64,000 bases of DNA, from contig LR882958.1 of NCBI GenBank assembly GCA_904830895.1, positions 2,226,001 to 2,290,000 of the forward strand. The letters are read 5' to 3'. The translations under genes were made by a program, and so were the position numbers. Positions 16,140-25,825 of the stretch are shown in pieces (the stretch's first letter is position 1; the number at the start of each line of letters is the position of its first letter). This DNA comes from Planktothrix rubescens CCAP 1459/22. GTDB taxonomy: Bacteria > Cyanobacteriota > Cyanobacteriia > Cyanobacteriales > Microcoleaceae. The notes below the pieces were generated by a model. That model was not told the DNA's origin. It ran no database searches and worked only from the letters and a program-made list of their open reading frames with translations.

Positions 16140-19100
16140 TAATTGGTGGATTTAGAGGCTCGTTCTTGAGGCAATGTAATCCCTAAGCGTTTTTGTAACG
16201 CCTCGATAACTTCTTCCGCATTTTTCTGACCAAAGTTTTTAATTTCTAATAGGTCTTCTTGAGTATAATCTCGTAAGTCTGCTACTGAGTTAATTTGAGC
16301 GCGTTTGAGACAGTTGTAAGCCCGAACTGATAACTGTAATTCTTCAATCGGGATTTGACTCATTGGATCGATATCATCATTCTGATCGCTTTTAATCGAT
16401 TCCGGGGTGATATCTTCTGACTTAGAGGCTCGTTCTTGAGACAATGTAATCCCTAAGCGTTTTTGTAACGCCTCGATGACTTCTTCAGTAGACTTATGAC
16501 CGAAGTTTTTAATTTCTAATAGGTCTTCTTGAGTATAATCTAGTAAGTCTCCTACTAAGTTGATTTGAGCGCGTTTAAGACAGGTGTAAGCCCGAACTGA
16601 TAACTGTAATTCTTCAATCGGGATTTGACTCATTGGATCGATATCATCATTCTGATCGCTTTTAATCGATTCCAGGGTGATATCTTCTGACTTAGAGGCT
16701 CGTTCTTGAGGCAATATAATCCCTAAGCGTTTTTGTAACGCCTCGATGACTTCTTCAGCAGACTTCTGACCAAAGTTTTTAATTTTTAAGAGGTCTTCTT
16801 GAGTATAACCTCGTAAGTCTGCTACTGATTTGATTTGAGCGCGTTTGAGACAGTTATAAGCCCGAACCGATAACTGTAGTTCTTCAATCGGGATTTGACT
16901 GGTTGGATCAATATTCTGATCGCTTTTAATCGATTCCAGGGTGATATCTTGTAACGGTGTAAACAAATCTACTAAAATTGTCGCGGCGACAGCGATGGCT
17001 TCTTGGGGGGTGTAACTCCCATTTGTCCAAATTTCCATAATCAGTCGGTCTTTTTCTAAAGTTCCACCAACCCGCGCTTCCTCAACGGTATAATTGACTT
17101 TTCGCACAGGCATAAACACGGCATCAATTTGCAGAAAATCTACAGCCGTTGCATCATCATGACTGCGTTCAACCGCGCGATATCCGGTTCCCTTCTCAAC
17201 TTGGAATTCCATTTCCAAGGTTGCCCCAGGAGCCAGGGTAGCGATATATTGGTTTTTGTCTACGACCTCAACTTCTGAAGGTAACTCAAAATGACCTGCC
17301 GTTACCGTTGCTGGGCCTTGAATTTCTAAGCGACCGATTTGTTTTTGGTGGGTATAGCTTTTGAGTACAACTTCTTTTAGGTTCAGCAGAATTTCCAAAA
17401 CGTCTTCCCTAACCCCTTGAATCGTTGCAAACTCATGATTAACATTGGCAAACCGTGCTGATGTAATCGCCGTTCCTTCTAAGTTTGAGAGTAAAACCCG
17501 TCTAAGAGCATTACCAACTGTCCTCCCTTGACCCTGTTCTAAAGGCTCTAAAACGAACTTTCCGTACTGGCTCCGGTGTGCATCAGTGTTCGATTCAATA
17601 CACTCAATCTTAAATCCTGCCACCGATGGACTTGGAGTTGGACTTGGACTTGGAGTCAGAGTCGGAGTTGGGCTTGGAGTCGGACTCGGTGTTGGAGTTG
17701 GGGTTGGGGTTGGAGTTGGTGTTGGACTTGGGGTTGGACTGGGAGTTGGAGTTGGGGTTGGACTTGGTATGGGACTTGGAGTTGGCCGTGGAGTTGGACG
17801 TGGTGTTGGGCGTGGTGTCGGACTTGACCTTCTTAAAACAGGAACAACCTGGATATTAACAGAATCACTAATTTGAGCCAAATTAATACAAAAGTTCCCC
17901 ACCCAATCTAATAAACGAACACTTATTTTAATCGCCTGTTTGATCACCCAGGCTTGCAAATAGATTTCCAAATTAGATAGTTCTGAAGACGAATTTTGCT
18001 CAGAAGCGGGAGAGATATTATTAGTTGTTTCAGATTCCTCTTGAATCTCTGTTTCCGCAGAATTATACAATAATAAACTTTGAATATTATCACTCAGAGA
18101 AAATAACCGTTCTGCCCAGGAAATACTCCGAGATATTAATTTTGTATAAATGCCAAAGGCTAATATTTTTGAGCGCATCTCATAGGGAGATAATGGAGAA
18201 ACTTTAGCCGTTACTTTATAGAACCCTTTATCATTATCCTTAGCTGTAAATTTTCCATTCTGATCAATTCTTCCACCTTTTGCTTCCCAGACAATATTTC
18301 CTGTTTCAAATTTATTTTCATATTGATCAAACCCAACGACATTAAAAGTTATACTTTCATTCGGTTCAAGAAAAATATTTTGAGGGGGATAAATTTTAAT
18401 CCGTCTTAAAACAGGTAATATATTAACAGTTGCACTAACTTGAAGTAAGCCAACTTTAGCCGTTACAGTAACTTGCCTTTTATCGTAACCGCCCTTAAAA
18501 ATTCCCTCTGGGTTAATTCGACCTCCTGCGGTACATTTCCATTCAATATTATTCACCCAAAACCAATCTCCAATCTGATCTAAACCCATGACTTGAAACG
18601 TGATAGGTTCATTGGGTTCAGCATAAATAGTCTGCGGTGAAATGATCAGATTAGTTAAAATAGAAGGAACAATAATTTTAGCCGTTGCGCTAATTGTTTT
18701 ACCAGGTATTGAAGCGGTGACAGTGAATTGTCCTTTACTATTATTCCCAACGGTATAATTTCCATTGCCGTTAATTTTGCCCCCTGTAGCAGTCCAATTG
18801 ACATTTTTAATTGCAATAGAATTTCCTCTTTGATCTAAACCCTCAACTGTAAATTGATAGGTTTGACCCGGACACATTTCTATCAATGATGGAGAAATAA
18901 TCAAAGAGGTTAATCTTGGACGTTCAATAACTTCAACTTGGATAGATTGACTAATGGTTTCAACTTTTGCGGTAATAGTAACTGTTTTTTCAAAGTGACC
19001 CGCAACAAATATTCCATTATTAGGAAGTTGTATATTATCAGCCGTCCAAGTGACTTGTCCGATGGAAATAGGTTGATTATATTGATCAAAACCTTTAACA

Positions 19101-21256
19101 TTAAATTGTTGAGAGTCCCCACAATATAAAGTTTTTCCTGAAGGATTAATTGTTAACGATGTTAGTTTGGGGTTTTCAGGAATTGTAATTATAATTTGAC
19201 AATTAACAGAGTTAACTTGTGCTTCTATTTTAAAGTTAGAACCTGATATATTTCCGGCTGTAAATAGTCCGTTTTTAATCGTTCCCCCTGTAGCAGTCCA
19301 ACGAACTTGTCCGAGGGAAAAAGGTTGATTATATTGATCAAAACCTTTAGCACTAAATTGTTGAGAGTCACCACAATATAAAGTTTGTCCTGAAGGATTA
19401 ATTGTTAACGATGTTAGTTTAGGTTTTTCAAGAATTGTTATTAAAACTTGACAACTAACTGAGTTAACTTGTGCTTGAATTTTAAAGTTAGAACCTGATA
19501 TATTTCCGGCGGTAAATAGTCCATTTTTAATTATTCCTCCTCTAGCTGTCCAAGTTATGTTTTCAATTTTAATCGGTTGATTATATTGATCGAAACCTTG
19601 AACATTAAATTGTTGAGAGTCACCACAATATAGACTTATTTCTGAAGGATTAATTGTTAACGATGTTAGTTTAGGTTTTTCAAGAATTGTTATTAAAACT
19701 TGACAACTAACAGAGTTAACTTGTGCTTGAATTTTAAAGTTAGAACCTGATATATTTCCGGCTTGGAATATTCCGTCTTCGACCTCTCCTCCTGTAGCAG
19801 TCCAAGTTATATTTTCAATTTTAATCGGTTTATTATATTGATCGAAACCTTGAATAGTAAACTCTTGATAGTCACCACAATATAAAGTTTTTCCTGGGGA
19901 ATTAATTTTTAACGATGTTAGTTTAGGAGACTCACCTTCTAAAACATTTAAAATTTCTCCTGTTTGCAAATCCCAAAGTTTGATCCAATCTCGACTACCA
20001 CTAACAAATAGTTTGCTATTAGAACTAACAGCAATAGAACTAATAAATCCAGCATGACCATTGATACGAGATTGATTAGGGTATTGATTAGGGCTTTGAA
20101 TATAAATACTGCCATTATTGGTTCCTATAGAACTAATAAATCCAGAATGACCTGTAATTTTACGAGATGGATTAGGGTATTGATTAAGGTTTTGAATATA
20201 AATACTGCCATTATTGGTTCCCATGACTTGAATATTACCATTAGAAGTAATATCAAAATTAGTCATTGTTTGAAATTTTCCGGTGATAGTCTTAACACAT
20301 TTTAAACTATTGACAAGTAATTGAAATGGGGATTGATTATTACTCTTTCCAAAAAAGAAACTCAAAACATCGGTTACAAAAGGAATATTAAAATTTTCAT
20401 TTTTACCTTGAGTATTGGGATCTTTTTGCCAAATTTTAATAATTCCATCTCGACTACCTGTAACTAAAGATTGATTATCAGAACTAATGGCGACATTTTG
20501 AATCCAATCTGAATGTTCTTCAAGAGTTCTTAATAATTGTTTTTGGGTTAAATTCCATACTTTTATTGTTTTATCTGTACTTCCACTCACTAAAAATTTA
20601 CTATCTGAACTAATTGCTAAACAAGAAATCCATCCGGTATGACCCTTAAAAGTATGAACAAGTTCTTTCTTTTCTAAATTCCAGACTTTAATGGTTTTAT
20701 CTGCACTCCCACTAATTAAAGTTTGATTATCTGGGGTAATTTTAAGCACATTAACCCAACTTGTATGACCTGTAAAAGTATGCAAATTAATTTTAGTTTT
20801 TAAACTCCATAACTTAACAGTTTTGTCAATACTACTACTAACTAAATATTGACCATTGGAACTAATCGCAACGGATAAAACCCAATGGGAATGGGCGTTA
20901 ATTGTATCAATTAATTTTCCTGTATCTAAATTCCAAATTCTGATGGTTTTCCAACCACCACCGACGATAATTTTATGCTCTGAACTAATTGCTACAGAGG
21001 AAATAGTATCTTGTATAATATTAGGCGATCGCAAATTAACATTTTCAGTTAAATAAGGATTATCACCATACAGCACCCAATAAGCAGATTGTTTAACCTG
21101 TTCTGAAGGGTTAGTTAATGCTTGTTGCGCTAGTAAATCCAAGCCTCCCTCAAATTTCAGACAGTCTGAAAGGGCTGTAAGTCGTTGCTGGATGTCTGGA
21201 CTGGTAAATTTACCCCGAAGATTCTCAATAGCTGGCCGTTCAGAGGGTGCGGTCAT
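16139..21256 (-). CDS. WD40-Ig repeat protein fused to RNA polymerase alpha with three alpha-CTDs
   Basis: A 1705-residue fusion. Residues 1-75 are helical. WD40 repeats cover about 80-440 (units such as [13 protein letters not shown]). Seven Ig-like domains run about 443-1022, each around [10 protein letters not shown]...YCGDSQQF...FDQYNQP...WTATGG. A partly helical stretch follows, then a TPTPSP linker (about 1143-1212). From residue 1215 a complete cyanobacterial-type alpha N-terminal domain appears ([38 protein letters not shown]). Three alpha-CTDs start at 1455, 1545 and 1635 ([13 protein letters not shown]). No ribosomal-protein genes flank it, so it is not the housekeeping rpoA. It has no signal peptide and is probably cytoplasmic. 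Domain identity is clear; function (polymerase assembly, promoter or activator binding, decoy) is unknown. Confidence 0.9.
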   Translation of the reverse strand: MTAPSERPAIENLRGKFTSPDIQQRLTALSDCLKFEGGLDLLAQQALTNPSEQVKQSAYWVLYGDNPYLTENVNLRSPNIIQDTISSVAISSEHKIIVGGGWKTIRIWNLDTGKLIDTINAHSHWVLSVAISSNGQYLVSSSIDKTVKLWSLKTKINLHTFTGHTSWVNVLKITPDNQTLISGSADKTIKVWNLEKKELVHTFKGHTGWISCLAISSDSKFLVSGSTDKTIKVWNLTQKQLLRTLEEHSDWIQNVAISSDNQSLVTGSRDGIIKIWQKDPNTQGKNENFNIPFVTDVLSFFFGKSNNQSPFQLLVNSLKCVKTITGKFQTMTNFDITSNGNIQVMGTNNGSIYIQNLNQYPNPSRKITGHSGFISSIGTNNGSIYIQSPNQYPNQSRINGHAGFISSIAVSSNSKLFVSGSRDWIKLWDLQTGEILNVLEGESPKLTSLKINSPGKTLYCGDYQEFTIQGFDQYNKPIKIENITWTATGGEVEDGIFQAGNISGSNFKIQAQVNSVSCQVLITILEKPKLTSLTINPSEISLYCGDSQQFNVQGFDQYNQPIKIENITWTARGGIIKNGLFTAGNISGSNFKIQAQVNSVSCQVLITILEKPKLTSLTINPSGQTLYCGDSQQFSAKGFDQYNQPFSLGQVRWTATGGTIKNGLFTAGNISGSNFKIEAQVNSVNCQIIITIPENPKLTSLTINPSGKTLYCGDSQQFNVKGFDQYNQPISIGQVTWTADNIQLPNNGIFVAGHFEKTVTITAKVETISQSIQVEVIERPRLTSLIISPSLIEMCPGQTYQFTVEGLDQRGNSIAIKNVNWTATGGKINGNGNYTVGNNSKGQFTVTASIPGKTISATAKIIVPSILTNLIISPQTIYAEPNEPITFQVMGLDQIGDWFWVNNIEWKCTAGGRINPEGIFKGGYDKRQVTVTAKVGLLQVSATVNILPVLRRIKIYPPQNIFLEPNESITFNVVGFDQYENKFETGNIVWEAKGGRIDQNGKFTAKDNDKGFYKVTAKVSPLSPYEMRSKILAFGIYTKLISRSISWAERLFSLSDNIQSLLLYNSAETEIQEESETTNNISPASEQNSSSELSNLEIYLQAWVIKQAIKISVRLLDWVGNFCINLAQISDSVNIQVVPVLRRSSPTPRPTPRPTPRPTPSPIPSPTPTPTPSPTPSPTPTPTPTPTPTPSPTPSPTPTLTPSPSPTPSPSVAGFKIECIESNTDAHRSQYGKFVLEPLEQGQGRTVGNALRRVLLSNLEGTAITSARFANVNHEFATIQGVREDVLEILLNLKEVVLKSYTHQKQIGRLEIQGPATVTAGHFELPSEVEVVDKNQYIATLAPGATLEMEFQVEKGTGYRAVERSHDDATAVDFLQIDAVFMPVRKVNYTVEEARVGGTLEKDRLIMEIWTNGSYTPQEAIAVAATILVDLFTPLQDITLESIKSDQNIDPTSQIPIEELQLSVRAYNCLKRAQIKSVADLRGYTQEDLLKIKNFGQKSAEEVIEALQKRLGIILPQERASKSEDITLESIKSDQNDDIDPMSQIPIEELQLSVRAYTCLKRAQINLVGDLLDYTQEDLLEIKNFGHKSTEEVIEALQKRLGITLSQERASKSEDITPESIKSDQNDDIDPMSQIPIEELQLSVRAYNCLKRAQINSVADLRDYTQEDLLEIKNFGQKNAEEVIEALQKRLGITLPQERASKSTN
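16151..16953 (-). repeat. Three 270-bp tandem repeats encoding alpha-CTDs
   Basis: The motif TAGAGGCT occurs at 16153, 16423 and 16693, exactly 270 bases apart, and the surrounding sequence is nearly identical among copies. Each unit encodes one alpha C-terminal domain plus a short linker ([12 protein letters not shown]). The closeness at DNA level points to recent duplication within the gene. Confidence 0.9.
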
Positions 21257-21421
21257 GGTCTTAACTATTACAGGTTATCTATTCATTTTAAACTCATAAC
21301 CAGATAAAATAACAAAGGTTTGATTAAGAAAAATAATCACACTTTGTAAAAGCCTTTGCTTCTGCTATAGTGAGAACAATTAAAGAATTAACCAGGCAAA
21401 ACCGAACGAGTCGCTTATATC

Positions 21422-21730
21422 TCAGCACTCAAGTGACTGATCTTTAGGCTTACCGGGTATTCCCGTAAACCATAATAATCGAATTCCTAATACCGCAAAA
21501 CCGATGGCGGCTGCTATTTTAACTAGACGAGTGGGTAGAATTTCTGCAAATCCTTGTCCCACTATCACACCGAGGAAACTGGCTAATAATAAGGCGGTGG
21601 CTGTACCAAAAAAGACCGCGCGGGGAGATTTGCTAGTACCACTGAGAGCGATCGCAGCCACTTGACTTTTATCTCCTAATTCTGATAGAAAAACCGTGAT
21701 AAAAGTCAATCCTAATAGTTGAAAATCCAT
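21422..21730 (-). CDS. Half-size GDT1/UPF0016 family cation exporter, second of a pair
   Basis: The 102-residue protein is one half of the usual two-domain GDT1/TMEM165/Mnx transporter, which exports Mn2+ (or Ca2+) in exchange for protons. The motif FLSELGDKSQVAAIALSG near residue 14 is the ExGD(K/R)(S/T) signature, and three membrane helices follow. It lies 19 bases after a sister gene with its own EIGDKT motif, so the two probably form one heteromeric exporter. Ion specificity is inferred from cyanobacterial relatives. Confidence 0.82.
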   Translation of the reverse strand: MDFQLLGLTFITVFLSELGDKSQVAAIALSGTSKSPRAVFFGTATALLLASFLGVIVGQGFAEILPTRLVKIAAAIGFAVLGIRLLWFTGIPGKPKDQSLEC

Positions 21731-21749
21731 AGACTTAATTATAACTAAT

Positions 21750-22127
21750 TTAGTGTAAAACTTCCCAAAACAATAGCACCGAAATCAATAATAAACTGCT
21801 ACCCGCAGCCAGTTCTAAGGTTCTGGGCGAAATCCGAGAAGCTAACCATTGTCCGACTAAAACCCCTAAGAAACTGGTTAAAACTAATGCGCTTCCCGCC
21901 CCAGCAAAAACTATCCAAGGATTATGGGATTCTGCTGTCATTAATAAAGTCGTAAGTTGGGTTTTATCTCCAATTTCAGCTAAAAAAATAGTAATGAATG
22001 TGGAGACAAAAATTTTCCCAGTATTGGGTTTTGCTGAATCTTGCTGTTGATCTGTCTGTTTTTCGGAATTAGCGATCGCAGATAGGTTACTAGCGGGGTC
22101 TTTAAACACTGATTTCACAGATTTCAC
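21750..22127 (-). CDS. Half-size GDT1/UPF0016 family cation exporter, first of a pair
   Basis: The 125-residue protein has an N-terminal polar stretch of about 38 residues, then FITIFLAEIGDKTQLTTLLM, the GDT1 signature, and three membrane helices. It is the partner of the gene at 21422-21730 and is translated first. A later in-frame start could trim the polar N-terminus. Mn2+ tolerance at the plasma or thylakoid membrane is the likely role. Confidence 0.82.
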   Translation of the reverse strand: MKSVKSVFKDPASNLSAIANSEKQTDQQQDSAKPNTGKIFVSTFITIFLAEIGDKTQLTTLLMTAESHNPWIVFAGAGSALVLTSFLGVLVGQWLASRISPRTLELAAGSSLLLISVLLFWEVLH

Positions 22128-22366
22128 GGATTACGTTTTTTGCCTTTGTTTGACACTGATTAATACGGATTAATATGATTGCGCGGATTATCCTAAGAGC
22201 TTCGCACTAAATAAATCTTGAGCGAAGCAAGGAACGTAGTCGGTGAAATCCTCTTAATCCTCTTGAATCTGTGTTCATCATTGGTTGACGGTTGGGGTAA
22301 TATTGAAACTATATCATAATCTTTTCATATTTTACCCCATCCGGCAATAAAAAACTGAGAAAGTCC

Positions 22367-22723
22367 CTAGGATTCATACCCGACCGCTTGATTAAAACGC
22401 TCTATTTCCGGGGAAGAATCCCCATAGACTCCTTCAATTTGTTGTTGACAACAATCAATGGCAAAATCATTTAATTCTGATGCTTCAATTCCATATAATT
22501 CTTGAAAAATATCGGATTCTACCCGACAAAATCGAGGGCGCTGATCATAAATTTTGCATTCTTTAGTTTCAGAATCAAAATTAATACACCATCCATCTTC
22601 CCCGACTAAACTCAAATATAATTGTAAGTCTTTCGGGGCTAAATATTGATCTAATTCAGGACGTTCACTGGGGTCAAGATGACAGCAAGCCCCACATTGT
22701 TTGATACAAAGCCAAGTGGTCAT
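22367..22723 (-). CDS. YkgJ-family cysteine cluster protein
   Basis: The 118-residue protein opens with CIKQCGACCHLDP near residue 6, the CxxxCxxCC cluster of the YkgJ/UPF0153 zinc- or iron-chelating family. Further cysteines follow in CINFDSETKECKIYDQRPRFC. The function of the family is unsettled. It lies 21 bases downstream of ycf66 on the same strand and is probably co-transcribed. Confidence 0.85.
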   Translation of the reverse strand: MTTWLCIKQCGACCHLDPSERPELDQYLAPKDLQLYLSLVGEDGWCINFDSETKECKIYDQRPRFCRVESDIFQELYGIEASELNDFAIDCCQQQIEGVYGDSSPEIERFNQAVGYES

Positions 22724-22744
22724 GATTCTGGTTTAGATTCGCGC

Positions 22745-23911
22745 TTATTTTTGTTCAGACGGTTCAGGTGTAACCGATGGGGACGGATTAATTTCCTCGG
22801 ATTCCGTTATTTCTGAAGCTGTTTCAATTTCAGAAATTGTAATAACTTCCACAACGGTTTCTGGTTCTAAATTATTAGTTTCTGAGGATATTTCTTCTGT
22901 CACAGATTCCTGTATTTCCTCAACTATAGGATTCACCTGTTCTGTGATTATCTCCACCACTCCTTCAATCTGGGAAGTAACAATTTTTTCAAAGGGTGAA
23001 GGGGCAGGTTTTTCAACTTCTTCTACGATTTCGGGAACACTAACCGCAGTTTTTGGAGTAGAGTTCTCCTCAACAATTTTTGTTTCTAAATCCTCAAATT
23101 CAGCAAATTCATCCTTCGCCACCTTCTGATTATCTTCTACAACCGTAACGGGGGGAACAGGGGTGGGTTCCGGGGATTTCGGTTTGCTGGGGGTTTTGGG
23201 TTTTTTATTAAATAAACCCGTTAAATTACCAATAAAACTAGATAAAGTTCCAGCGAGCGCCGGGATAGATTTTTGGGTTTTAGACGTCGTTTTTGCAGTC
23301 TTGACCTTGGGAGTAACTGGGGGTTTGTCAGCTTTAACCTTGGGTGTTTTTACCGGGGTATCCGAAGTTAAGGGAGTTACTGATGGTGTTTCTTCGACTT
23401 CAGGAAGATTCTGTCCTTCGGTTATAGGGGGAAGCGGAGGTTCCTCTACAATTTCTGAGGATGGGGAAATAACTTCTGGTTCGGGTTGTTCCTGTGTTTC
23501 TACTGGGGTTTGAGCAACCACTGGGTTATTCTCAAAGACGGGTTCGGGAGTAGTAACAATATCCCGTACAGGTTCAGGAAAAATTACCGGAGACTGAACA
23601 CCAATCAAACCGTTAACTCGTTTTTTCACCTTCGCCGGAATCGGGGTTTTTTCTGTGGCGGGGGTTGCTGTTCGTCGTAGGGTCAGAACTTCCCATCCAA
23701 ACCAAATCAACAGGGACACACTCGCCACCTGACCTAATAGTACGGCTCCGGTAATTCGTCCCGCACAGGCCCACAGAATCAAGCCATAGAACAATCCAAC
23801 TCCACTCCAGACGAAATCACTTTTCCGGTGAACTTCTGGAAAGAAGAAGGCGGCCATATAAAGGCCAAAACTTGCTAAACCCACTGCAATCGCTAGAATA
23901 TATGCCAGCAT
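22745..23911 (-). CDS. ycf66: Ycf66 family membrane protein
   Basis: The 388-residue protein begins with the conserved Ycf66 domain: MLAYILAIAVGLASFGLYMA, FFPEVHRKSDFVWSGVGLFY and LILWACAGRITGAVLLGQ, three hydrophobic segments within the first 80 residues. The rest is a long disordered tail rich in Pro, Glu, Val and Thr (repeats of PEP, PVETQEQPEPE, VEEI), with a Lys-rich middle (KPKTPSKPKSPEP). Ycf66 is conserved in cyanobacteria and some plastids, with no settled role. The tail is variable in the family. Confidence 0.87.
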   Translation of the reverse strand: MLAYILAIAVGLASFGLYMAAFFFPEVHRKSDFVWSGVGLFYGLILWACAGRITGAVLLGQVASVSLLIWFGWEVLTLRRTATPATEKTPIPAKVKKRVNGLIGVQSPVIFPEPVRDIVTTPEPVFENNPVVAQTPVETQEQPEPEVISPSSEIVEEPPLPPITEGQNLPEVEETPSVTPLTSDTPVKTPKVKADKPPVTPKVKTAKTTSKTQKSIPALAGTLSSFIGNLTGLFNKKPKTPSKPKSPEPTPVPPVTVVEDNQKVAKDEFAEFEDLETKIVEENSTPKTAVSVPEIVEEVEKPAPSPFEKIVTSQIEGVVEIITEQVNPIVEEIQESVTEEISSETNNLEPETVVEVITISEIETASEITESEEINPSPSVTPEPSEQK

Positions 23912-24155
23912 TTTTCCTTCTCACTCTATCAAAAAACCTCTATTGCGTTATTTTACCGTTAACGGTTGACGGTTAGCCGTTGAGGTGTTGACGATTGGCT
24001 GGTGACGATTTGTGATTCAGATCAGAATTTGATGTGAATTTTATCACCTATCAACATTGTAGGGAATCATACGGAAAAGAAACATCGTCTTATTAATATA
24101 GATATATCTACGATAGAAGGGTGCGGCTAGAAGTTTTTTGATTGGGGAGTTGATT

Positions 24156-24311
24156 ATGTTAGAAAAATTATTGTTGGCTGCTTTTATTACGTTGTCTCTG
24201 CATTTGCAAGTCAGTCTGAACTGGTTCGGCTATAAACCATTATTCTCAATGGGAGTAGCCTCTCAAATGCAAATGGAAAAAATTGTTTTGTCTCAAGACG
24301 TGATCAAATAA
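24156..24311 (+). CDS. 51-residue hydrophobic small protein
   Basis: An ATG at 24156 follows a GGGGAG ribosome site by 7 bases and opens a 51-codon frame beginning MLEKLLLAAFITLSLHLQVS. The N-terminal half is hydrophobic and could be a membrane helix or signal, and the tail is polar (QMEKIVLSQDVIK). A good stem-loop follows 20 bases after the stop. I do not recognise the family. The good ribosome site and the terminator are the case for a real gene. Confidence 0.55.
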   Translation: MLEKLLLAAFITLSLHLQVSLNWFGYKPLFSMGVASQMQMEKIVLSQDVIK

Positions 24312-24330
24312 ATTCGATTAACTCAGGCTA

Positions 24331-24380
24331 TTTTGGGGAACCAATCATCCTTCTATCCCGTAGATGGAGGTTCCCTAAAA
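24331..24380 (+). terminator. Stem-loop after the small protein gene
   Basis: TTTTGGGGAACC pairs with GGTTCCCTAAAA (11 of 12 positions) around a 26-base loop. A/T-rich sequence follows. It sits 20 bases after the stop at 24311. Confidence 0.6.
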
Positions 24381-24523
24381 ATTGATTTCTCTTTGATGAA
24401 ACTTTTCTCATCAAGATTTAATTTATAATTTATCGAAAAAATGGGTTTAAAACCCCGTCGTTCCACTTAGGCTTTTTATTCAATTGTAGTGTATACTAAA
24501 TAAGAAGATTTTAAGAGCAAAGA

Positions 24524-25741
24524 ATGAAGTTAAGGTATCAGTACAGAATCTACCCAACTGACCAACAAAAGAGGCTAATGTCCCAATTGTTTGGTTGTTG
24601 TCGTGTGGTTTTTAACGATGCCTTAGCCTATTGTCAAGAACAATACCATGCAGGGAATAAAAAACCTTCTAGCGGTGAACTTTCTAAAAGACTTACAGAA
24701 CTCAAAAAAACCGAGGAAAAGCAATGGTTAACAGAAGTTTCCTCGGTTCCCTTGCAGCAGTCTTTGAGAGATTTAGAACAGGCCTATTCTAACTTTTTCA
24801 AATCCTGTAAAGGGCAAAGAAAAGGTCGGAAAATTAAACCGCCTAAATTTAAGAAACGTAAGTCTAAACAGTCTGCTAAATTCACCGACAATGGTTTTAA
24901 ACTCTATCCTAACTCTAGTTACATTCACCTAGCTAAAATAGGTGATATCAAAGTGATTTGGAGTAGAGAGTTACCCGCAACGCCTTCTAGTGCTACCCTA
25001 ATTAAAGATAGTGCCGACAGATATTTTGCTAGTTTTGTAGTTGAGTTTAATCCCCAACAATTAGCAAAGAATGGACGCAGTGTTGGAATTGACTTAGGAA
25101 TCACTGATTTTGCTACATTAAGTAATGGCGAAAAAATTAAATCACCTAAACCTTTAAAGAAACAGTTAAAGCGTTTAAGGAGATTACAGAAAAATTTGTC
25201 AAGAAAACAGAAGGGTAGTAAAAGAAGGGAAGTTGCCAGAAAGAAACTAGCTAAACTTCACGCTAAAATTTCTGATACCAGAAGCGATTTTCTTCATAAG
25301 TTGTCAACCCGGATTATTCGTGAAAACCAAACGATAGTCTTGGAAGACTTAAACGTTTCAGGGATGGTTAAAAACAGAAAATTAGCCCGTGCCATTTCTG
25401 ATTTGGGTTGGCGTAGTTTTAGAACTATGTTAGAGGCTAAGTCAGTTATGTACGGGCGTGATTTTCGAGTGATTGATAGATGGACTCCGACTTCTCAATC
25501 TTGCTCTTGCTGTGGTTTTCGCGGTGGCAAAAAAGAGCTAAATGTTAGAGAGTGGATTTGTTTGAATTGCGGCACTTTTCATGATCGAGATGTTAACGCC
25601 GCAATTAATATTTTAGTCGCCGGAGGACTTTCGGAGACTCTAAACGGACGTGGAGAGAAGGTCAGACTTTCTGCAAAGAAAGCGCATCTCGGCGAAGCGT
25701 CAACCCGTCCAGGATTTCAACAATTGTCTCCTGAGCCGTGA
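24524..25741 (+). CDS. tnpB: TnpB RNA-guided nuclease
   Basis: TnpB is the RNA-guided DNA nuclease of IS200/IS605 elements, ancestor of Cas12. The 405-residue protein has an N-terminal helical domain (YRIYPTDQQKRLMSQLFGCC), RuvC-like catalytic residues in GIDLGITDF (Asp near 190), LEDLNVSGM (Glu near 273) and DRDVNAAINIL (Asp near 357), and a zinc finger CSCCG...CLNCG between the last two. All three acidic residues are present, so it looks active. The last 100 bases of the gene overlap the predicted guide RNA scaffold. Confidence 0.95.
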   Translation: MKLRYQYRIYPTDQQKRLMSQLFGCCRVVFNDALAYCQEQYHAGNKKPSSGELSKRLTELKKTEEKQWLTEVSSVPLQQSLRDLEQAYSNFFKSCKGQRKGRKIKPPKFKKRKSKQSAKFTDNGFKLYPNSSYIHLAKIGDIKVIWSRELPATPSSATLIKDSADRYFASFVVEFNPQQLAKNGRSVGIDLGITDFATLSNGEKIKSPKPLKKQLKRLRRLQKNLSRKQKGSKRREVARKKLAKLHAKISDTRSDFLHKLSTRIIRENQTIVLEDLNVSGMVKNRKLARAISDLGWRSFRTMLEAKSVMYGRDFRVIDRWTPTSQSCSCCGFRGGKKELNVREWICLNCGTFHDRDVNAAINILVAGGLSETLNGRGEKVRLSAKKAHLGEASTRPGFQQLSPEP

Positions 25742-25818
25742 GCCAGTCGAACGGTCGAAGGGTTGATTTGTTGAAATAGATGGAATCCCCGCCCGTTTTA
25801 CGGCGGGGCGGATGTCAA
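25640..25818 (+). ncRNA. Predicted TnpB guide RNA (omegaRNA) scaffold
   Basis: The scaffold overlaps the tnpB 3' end. CCAGGATTTCAACAA near 25708-25722 pairs with TTGTTGAAATAGATGG near 25768-25783, and a terminal stem CCCCGCC/GGCGGGG follows at 25787-25809. In this system the guide is read from the flank just past the right end, here from about 25819. The 5' limit is approximate. Confidence 0.55.
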
Positions 25819-25825
25819 CCTAAAT

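Larger units (their letters stand above)
24441..25818 (+). mobile_element. Solo-TnpB IS200/IS605-type element
   Basis: The element carries only tnpB, with no TnpA. A small palindrome GGGTTTAAAACCC at 24443-24455 is the likely left hairpin. The right end is the stem CCCCGCC...GGCGGGG followed by GATGTCAA, a right end common to cyanobacterial IS605-type elements. The left limit is approximate. Without TnpA it would need transposase supplied elsewhere. Confidence 0.7.

Noticed and set aside
17576-17876. Plus-strand frames rich in Gly-Val or Trp-Ser opposite the fusion gene
   Set aside because: They are antisense to the TPTPSP linker and reflect its low complexity.
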